From contig CAWCUU010000003.1 of the NCBI GenBank assembly GCA_963798855.1, forward strand, positions 620,001-684,000: a stretch of DNA of 64,000 bases. The letters are read 5' to 3'. The number at the start of each line of letters is the position of its first letter. Within the stretch, counting starts at the first letter, position 1. The translations under genes and the position numbers were made by a program. Under the pieces are notes generated by a model. The model was given only the letters and a program-made list of their open reading frames with translations. It was not told the origin of the DNA and ran no database searches. Shown here in pieces: positions 59,733 through 64,000 of the stretch. Source of the DNA: CAWCUU01 sp963798855 (lineage in GTDB: Bacteria; Gemmatimonadota; Gemmatimonadetes; Longimicrobiales; RSA9).

Positions 59733-62425
59733 GTGATTCCAGATCACCCCCATTCCGGCGGCGCCGCCGACCGGGCCTCGCTCGCCACCGCCCTCGCCGA
59801 CCGCTACCGCCTCGAGCGCGAGCTCGGCGCCGGCGGCATGGCCACGGTCTGGCTCGCCGAGGACCTGCGGCACCGCCGCCGCGTCGCCATCAAGGTGCTG
59901 CACGCGGAGCTCTCCGCGGTGCTCGGTCCGGAGCGGTTCCTCAAGGAGATCGAGCTCACCGCATCGCTCCAGCATCCGCACATCCTCCCGCTCTTCGACA
60001 GCGGCGAGGCGAACGGGCTGCTCTACTACGTGATGCCGTTCGTCGAGGGCGAGACGCTCCGCGCCCGGCTCGAGCGCGAACGGCAGCTCCCGGTGAGCGA
60101 CGCCGTGCGGATCGCGGCCGAGGTGGCCGACGCGCTGCAGTACGCGCACGAGCGGGGCGTGGTGCACCGCGACATCAAGCCGGAGAACATCCTGCTGCAG
60201 AACGGCCACGCGCTGGTGGCCGACTTCGGCATCGCGCTGGCCGTCGAACAGGCGGGGGGATGCGGCTCACCCAGACGGGACTCTCGCTCGGCACGCCGCA
60301 GTACATGGCACCCGAGCAGGCCATGGGCGAGCGCGGAGTCGGGCCGCGGGCCGACGTCTACGCGCTGGGCGCGGTCACCTACGAGATGCTCGCGGGCGAG
60401 GCGCCGTTCACCGGCCCCAACGCGCAGGCCGTCGTGGCGCAGGTGCTCACGGCGGAGCCACCGCTGCCGAGCAGGCATCGGAAGAGCGTGCCGGACTCGG
60501 TCGACGTCGCGGTCGCGACCGCGCTCCAGAAGCTGCCGGCCGATCGCTTCGGCACCGCGCGCGAGTTCGCCGCGGCGCTCACCGGCCCGCTCCGCTCCGG
60601 TGCGCGTCCACGGGCGCGGCGCCCGCTCGACGGTGCGCGCCCGTCTCTCGCTGCACTCGCGGCTCTTGCGGCCCTGCTGGTCGCGGCTGCCGCGGGGGTA
60701 TGGGCGTGGCGACGTCCGTCGCCCGCCGTGTCGGCGCTCCCGGTGATCCGGGTCGAGGTTCCGCTGCCTCCGACGCAGGCGCTCAAGGGAGGCGCCTACG
60801 GCCCGCGCATCGCTCTCTCACCGGACGGTCAGCGCCTCGCCTATGACGGTGAGAGCCCGGTGGACCGTCAGCTCTACGTACGCGACCTGGGCGAGCTGCT
60901 CCCCGTCGCGATTCCCGGCACCGAGGGCGGCTACGACCCGACATTCTCGCCAGACGGACGCTGGCTCGCCTTCATCGCCGGAAGCACGCTGAAGAAGACG
61001 GAGCTCTCGACAGGGCGCACGGTGACGCTCGCCACGCTCCCCTTCGCCAGCGAGCTGGTGGACGGAATCGCGTGGGGCGACGACGACATGCTCCTCGTGG
61101 CGCAGGGCGGCGGAGCGACCTCCCTCTGGCGTGTACCTGCCGTGGGAGGCCCCCCCGCGAGTGTTCCCGCCGACGCCGGCAGCGCCGCCAGCGGACCGGT
61201 GGAGCACCTCTGGCCGGATCTCCTCCCGGGTGGCGACGTCGCCCTGGTCATCGCGAGAGATAGCGACGGGACACGTTTGCTGGCCGTGTCGCTCCGCACC
61301 GGCCACACGACCGACCTCCTCCGGGACATTTCGTTCGCCCGCTATTCGGACGGCTATCTCCTGGCCGAGACCGGTGGCGCGTCCGGCGCATCGCTCGTGG
61401 CCATCCCTTTCGATCCCGCGCACCTGCGTGTGACCGGCCCACCGACCGAGCTGCTGCAAGATCTCGCGGTGGGATTGGGAGGTGCCACCGACATTGCCGT
61501 TTCGCGTTCAGGGATGCTGGCGTTCGTGACCACGCTCGATCCGGAGCGCACGGTCGTGCTCGTGGACCGTTCCGGGAGTGAGCGGCAGGTCGTCCCGGAA
61601 TCGGGCCCGTACCAGGACGCCCGCTACTCCCCTGACGGGCGCGATATCGCTCTCACGGTGGGCGAGTTCAACCACAGCGACATCTGGCACTACAGCGTAG
61701 CGCGCGCGACGATGAGCCGGCTCACTTTCGAGTCGGACAACTTCTACCCGGTCTGGTCCCCCGACGGCCGATACATCGCGTTCACGTCGCGGCGCGAGCC
61801 GCCCAGCGCGCTGCTCTGGATGCCGGCGGACGGGGCCGGAACACCCACCGTGCTGGAGCATGCCGGGGTGCTCAGCTTCACCGGCTCGTTCACGCCGGAC
61901 GGCCGCACGCTGGTCTTCCGGCGCACCGACCCGAAGAGCGGATTCGACGTCTGGTCCGTACGTGTGGACACCGCCGCCGCGAAGCCGGTACCGCTGCTGG
62001 TCACGCCCTTCAACGAGACGGCGCCGGCGGTCTCTCCCGACGGACGGCTCCTCGCATACGTATCGGACGAAACGGGGCGGAACGAGGTGTACGTCCGCCC
62101 GTTCCCCGCCGGCGGCGGTCGATGGCAGGTCTCGACCGCCGGCGGCTCCGAGCCCGCATGGCGGCGCGACGCGGGCGAGCTGTACTTCCGAAATGGAGGC
62201 GGGTTGTACGCCGTCCCCGTGACGCCTGGCCCGCCCCCGTCGTTCGGCGCGCCACGCGAGCTGTTCGCGGGCCCGTATCTCCGGAACGTCCGTGGCGTGG
62301 CGTACGACGTCGCGCCGGACGGTGCGCACTTCCTCATGGTGCGCGGCGGGAGCGAGCCGGATCGGCTCCAGATCGTCACCGACTGGCACCGGCTGTTGCT
62401 GAAACGCACGACGCATCAGGAGTGA
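59733..62425 (+). pseudogene. Ser/Thr protein kinase with WD40/TolB-like sensor, one frameshift
   Basis: The kinase domain opens YRLERELGAGGMATVWLAED with the Lys in RVAIKVLHAEL. The catalytic loop VVHRDIKPENILL and VADFGIALAV follow. A G7 run reduced to G6 (60254-60259) then breaks the frame just before MRLTQTGLSLGTPQYMAPEQ, the activation and P+1 loop. The rest (DVYALGAVTYEMLAGEAPFT, a transmembrane helix SLAALAALAALLVAAAAGVW, and PD40 repeats such as ALSPDGQRLAYDGESP and DARYSPDGRDIALTVGEF) is intact. With one G added it is 897 aa. GTG start. The next kinase gene overlaps by GTGA. Confidence 0.88.
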
Positions 62426-64000
62426 GCACCGACCGCGTCGCGTCCCGGCTCTCGGCGGCCCTGGCCGACCAATACCGCATCGAGCGCGAGCTCGGCGCGG
62501 GTGGCATGGCCACGGTGTTTCTCGCCCACGATCTCAAACACGACCGCAAGGTCGCGCTCAAGGTGCTGCACCCGGAGCTCTCGGCCGTGCTCGGCCCCGA
62601 GCGGTTCCTGGCCGAGATCAAGACAACCGCCAGCCTGCAGCACCCACACATCCTGCCCCTCTTCGACTCCGGCTCGGCCGCCGGGCTGCTCTACTACGTG
62701 ATGCCCTTCGTCGAGGGCGAGACGCTCCGCGCGCGGCTCGAGCGCGAACGGCAGCTGCCCGTCGAGGACGCGCTGCGGATCGCCACGCAGGCAGCGAGCG
62801 CGCTTGATTACGCGCACCGTCGCGGTGTGGTGCACCGGGACGTCAAGCCCGAGAACATCCTCCTTCAGGACGGGGCGGCGCTGGTCGCCGACTTCGGCAT
62901 CGCCCTGGCCGTCGCGCATGCGGGTGGACAGCGGCTGACGCAGACCGGGCTGTCCCTGGGCACGCCCCAGTACATGGCTCCCGAGCAGGCGATGGGCGAG
63001 GCGCACGTGGACGCCCGGGCCGACCTCTACGCGCTTGGCGCGGTGACGTACGAGATGCTGGTGGGGCAGCCGCCCTTCGTCGGGCCGAACGCGCAGGCGA
63101 TCGTCGCCCAGGTGCTCACGGCCGAGGCGCCGCCGCCGAGCACTCATCGCCGCAGCGTGCCGGCGCACGTGGACGCGGCGGTCGAGACCGCGCTGGAGAA
63201 GCTGCCCGCCGACCGGTGGAGCACCGCCGCCGAGTTCGCCGCCGCGCTCGACGGCGTGCACGGCACCGCACGCGCCGTCACGCGCGACCGCGGGCGATCG
63301 CGGCGCGTGCGGTGGCCGTTCGTGGTGGGCGGCGCTGCCGCGCTGATCATCGGCGCGATTGCCGGCGCGCTCTGGAGCACGTGGCAGCGGACAACCGCTC
63401 CCGCTCGCCCACTGCATGCCAGCCTGCTGCCACCCGCGGGATGCTCCTACGCACCGATCGCCGCCACCAACCTCGTCCAGCTCTCGCCCGACGGTGATCG
63501 TCTCGCGTTCATCGCCGATTGCGGAAGCGACCAGGCGCTCTGGATCCGCACGCTCTCCACGGGCGAGTTGCAGAAGCTGCCGGGGACGCGCAACGCCGCG
63601 TACATGTTCTGGTCCTTCGACGGAGCGAGCCTCGGCTTCTTCGCCGACGGACGGCTGAAGCGCATCGATCTGCAGAGCAATGCGGTGCGCGACCTGGCGC
63701 CGGCGCTCAACGGACGCGGCGGTAGCTGGAGCGAGGGCGACCAGATCCTCTACGCGCCGGACGTGGGCGGGCCGCTGCTCGTGATCCCGGCGAGCGGCGG
63801 CACGCCTCGCCCCGTCACATCCGTGGCCGGCGAGCAGGAGGCGAGCACCCACCGCCTTCCGCAGTTCCTCCCCGACGGCCGGCACTTTCTCTACACCGCC
63901 GGCGCCGGGGGTGTGGCCGGCACTGTGCGCGTGGCCGAGCTCGGCACGAGCAATACGCGTGTGCTGCTCAATGCGCCGAGCAACGTCGCGTTCGCCGACG
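62422..64000 (+). CDS. Ser/Thr protein kinase with WD40/TolB-like sensor (continues past window)
   Basis: The frame is open from GTG 62422 to the window end, 526 codons. The kinase parts are complete: YRIERELGAGGMATVFLAHD, KVALKVLHPELSAVLGPERF, the catalytic loop VVHRDVKPENILLQDGAALV, ADFGIALAVAHAGGQRLTQT and GTPQYMAPEQAMGEAHVDA. A transmembrane helix (WPFVVGGAAALIIGAIAGAL) and the first propeller blades (VQLSPDGDRLAFIADCGS, FWSFDGASLGFFADGRLKRI) follow. It is a close tandem paralogue of the upstream kinase and overlaps its stop (GTGA), so they are coexpressed. At the equivalent of the upstream frameshift this copy is in frame. Confidence 0.93.
   Translation, partial: MSTDRVASRLSAALADQYRIERELGAGGMATVFLAHDLKHDRKVALKVLHPELSAVLGPERFLAEIKTTASLQHPHILPLFDSGSAAGLLYYVMPFVEGETLRARLERERQLPVEDALRIATQAASALDYAHRRGVVHRDVKPENILLQDGAALVADFGIALAVAHAGGQRLTQTGLSLGTPQYMAPEQAMGEAHVDARADLYALGAVTYEMLVGQPPFVGPNAQAIVAQVLTAEAPPPSTHRRSVPAHVDAAVETALEKLPADRWSTAAEFAAALDGVHGTARAVTRDRGRSRRVRWPFVVGGAAALIIGAIAGALWSTWQRTTAPARPLHASLLPPAGCSYAPIAATNLVQLSPDGDRLAFIADCGSDQALWIRTLSTGELQKLPGTRNAAYMFWSFDGASLGFFADGRLKRIDLQSNAVRDLAPALNGRGGSWSEGDQILYAPDVGGPLLVIPASGGTPRPVTSVAGEQEASTHRLPQFLPDGRHFLYTAGAGGVAGTVRVAELGTSNTRVLLNAPSNVAFAD

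Noticed and set aside
1..64000. tRNA, rRNA and riboswitch genes
   Set aside because: No cloverleaf, anticodon arm, 16S/23S or known riboswitch core was recognised by eye; a covariance-model search would be needed to exclude small RNAs.

Overview
High-GC bacterial chromosome segment. The gene set points to Gemmatimonadota or a close relative: three PadR regulators each paired with an 'acidobacterial duplicated orphan permease' (ADOP), Ser/Thr kinases fused to beta-propellers, a BTAD-type regulator, a sortilin-like BNR protein with a Tat signal, TonB-plug-like carboxypeptidase-regulatory proteins and ECF sigma factors. The phylum is inferred from gene content only. No rRNA, tRNA or CRISPR array was recognised.

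Layout. 0-3.5 kb: start of an ECF sigma factor, a secreted protein, a response regulator, a CDF metal transporter and a VUT-family permease, all on the minus strand. 3.6-10.1 kb (plus): FAD oxidoreductase, an Fe-S Rrf2/NsrR-like regulator with nirK nitrite reductase, an L,D-transpeptidase and the two membrane subunits of a TRAP transporter. 10.6-14.9 kb: PadR-ADOP pair (the ADOP carries five frameshifts), then the TRAP binding protein on the other strand. 15-16.7 kb: BtpA-like protein, a large inverted-repeat element holding a 22-bp tandem array, and an FmdB zinc ribbon. 16.8-21.2 kb (minus): an overlapping operon hypC-hypD-hypE-formyltransferase-crotonase. The last two genes look like HypX split into two proteins, which would supply the CO ligand for a [NiFe]-hydrogenase whose structural genes lie outside the window. 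21.4-34.4 kb: ECF sigma factor, DUF1835 protein, TonB-plug-like protein, PadR-ADOP-AraC cluster, OPT transporter, DUF2306 protein and a third PadR-ADOP pair.

34.8-41.1 kb is rich in broken genes: a BBE oxidase tail, an internally deleted F420/NADP-type oxidoreductase, a DUF1579-like remnant, and a BTAD regulator fused to a SnoaL-like tail. Among them sits an intact GntR/membrane-protein operon with a clear promoter and operator. 41.2-49.2 kb: small membrane proteins, a VOC protein, the sortilin-like protein between two copies of one repeat, and an IorAB-type molybdenum hydroxylase. 49.3-50.5 kb is repeat-filled with one gene fossil. 50.5-55.2 kb: beta-propeller and HTH regulator, then DUF899-DUF899-DUF2182. 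55.3-57.7 kb: a decayed duplicate of genes at 58.4-59.5 kb, repeats, a MITE-like element and an IS1111-type IS110-family insertion sequence abutting it. 57.9-64 kb: cupin, GrpB, a small anchored protein and two tandem Ser/Thr kinase-propeller genes, the second running off the end.

Two themes run through the window. First, at least eight otherwise well-conserved genes carry single-base frameshifts, which could be gene decay or long-read consensus error. Second, several unrelated families of intergenic repeats are present: inverted-repeat-bounded elements, 22-bp and 32-bp tandem arrays and telomere-like G-rich hexamers.
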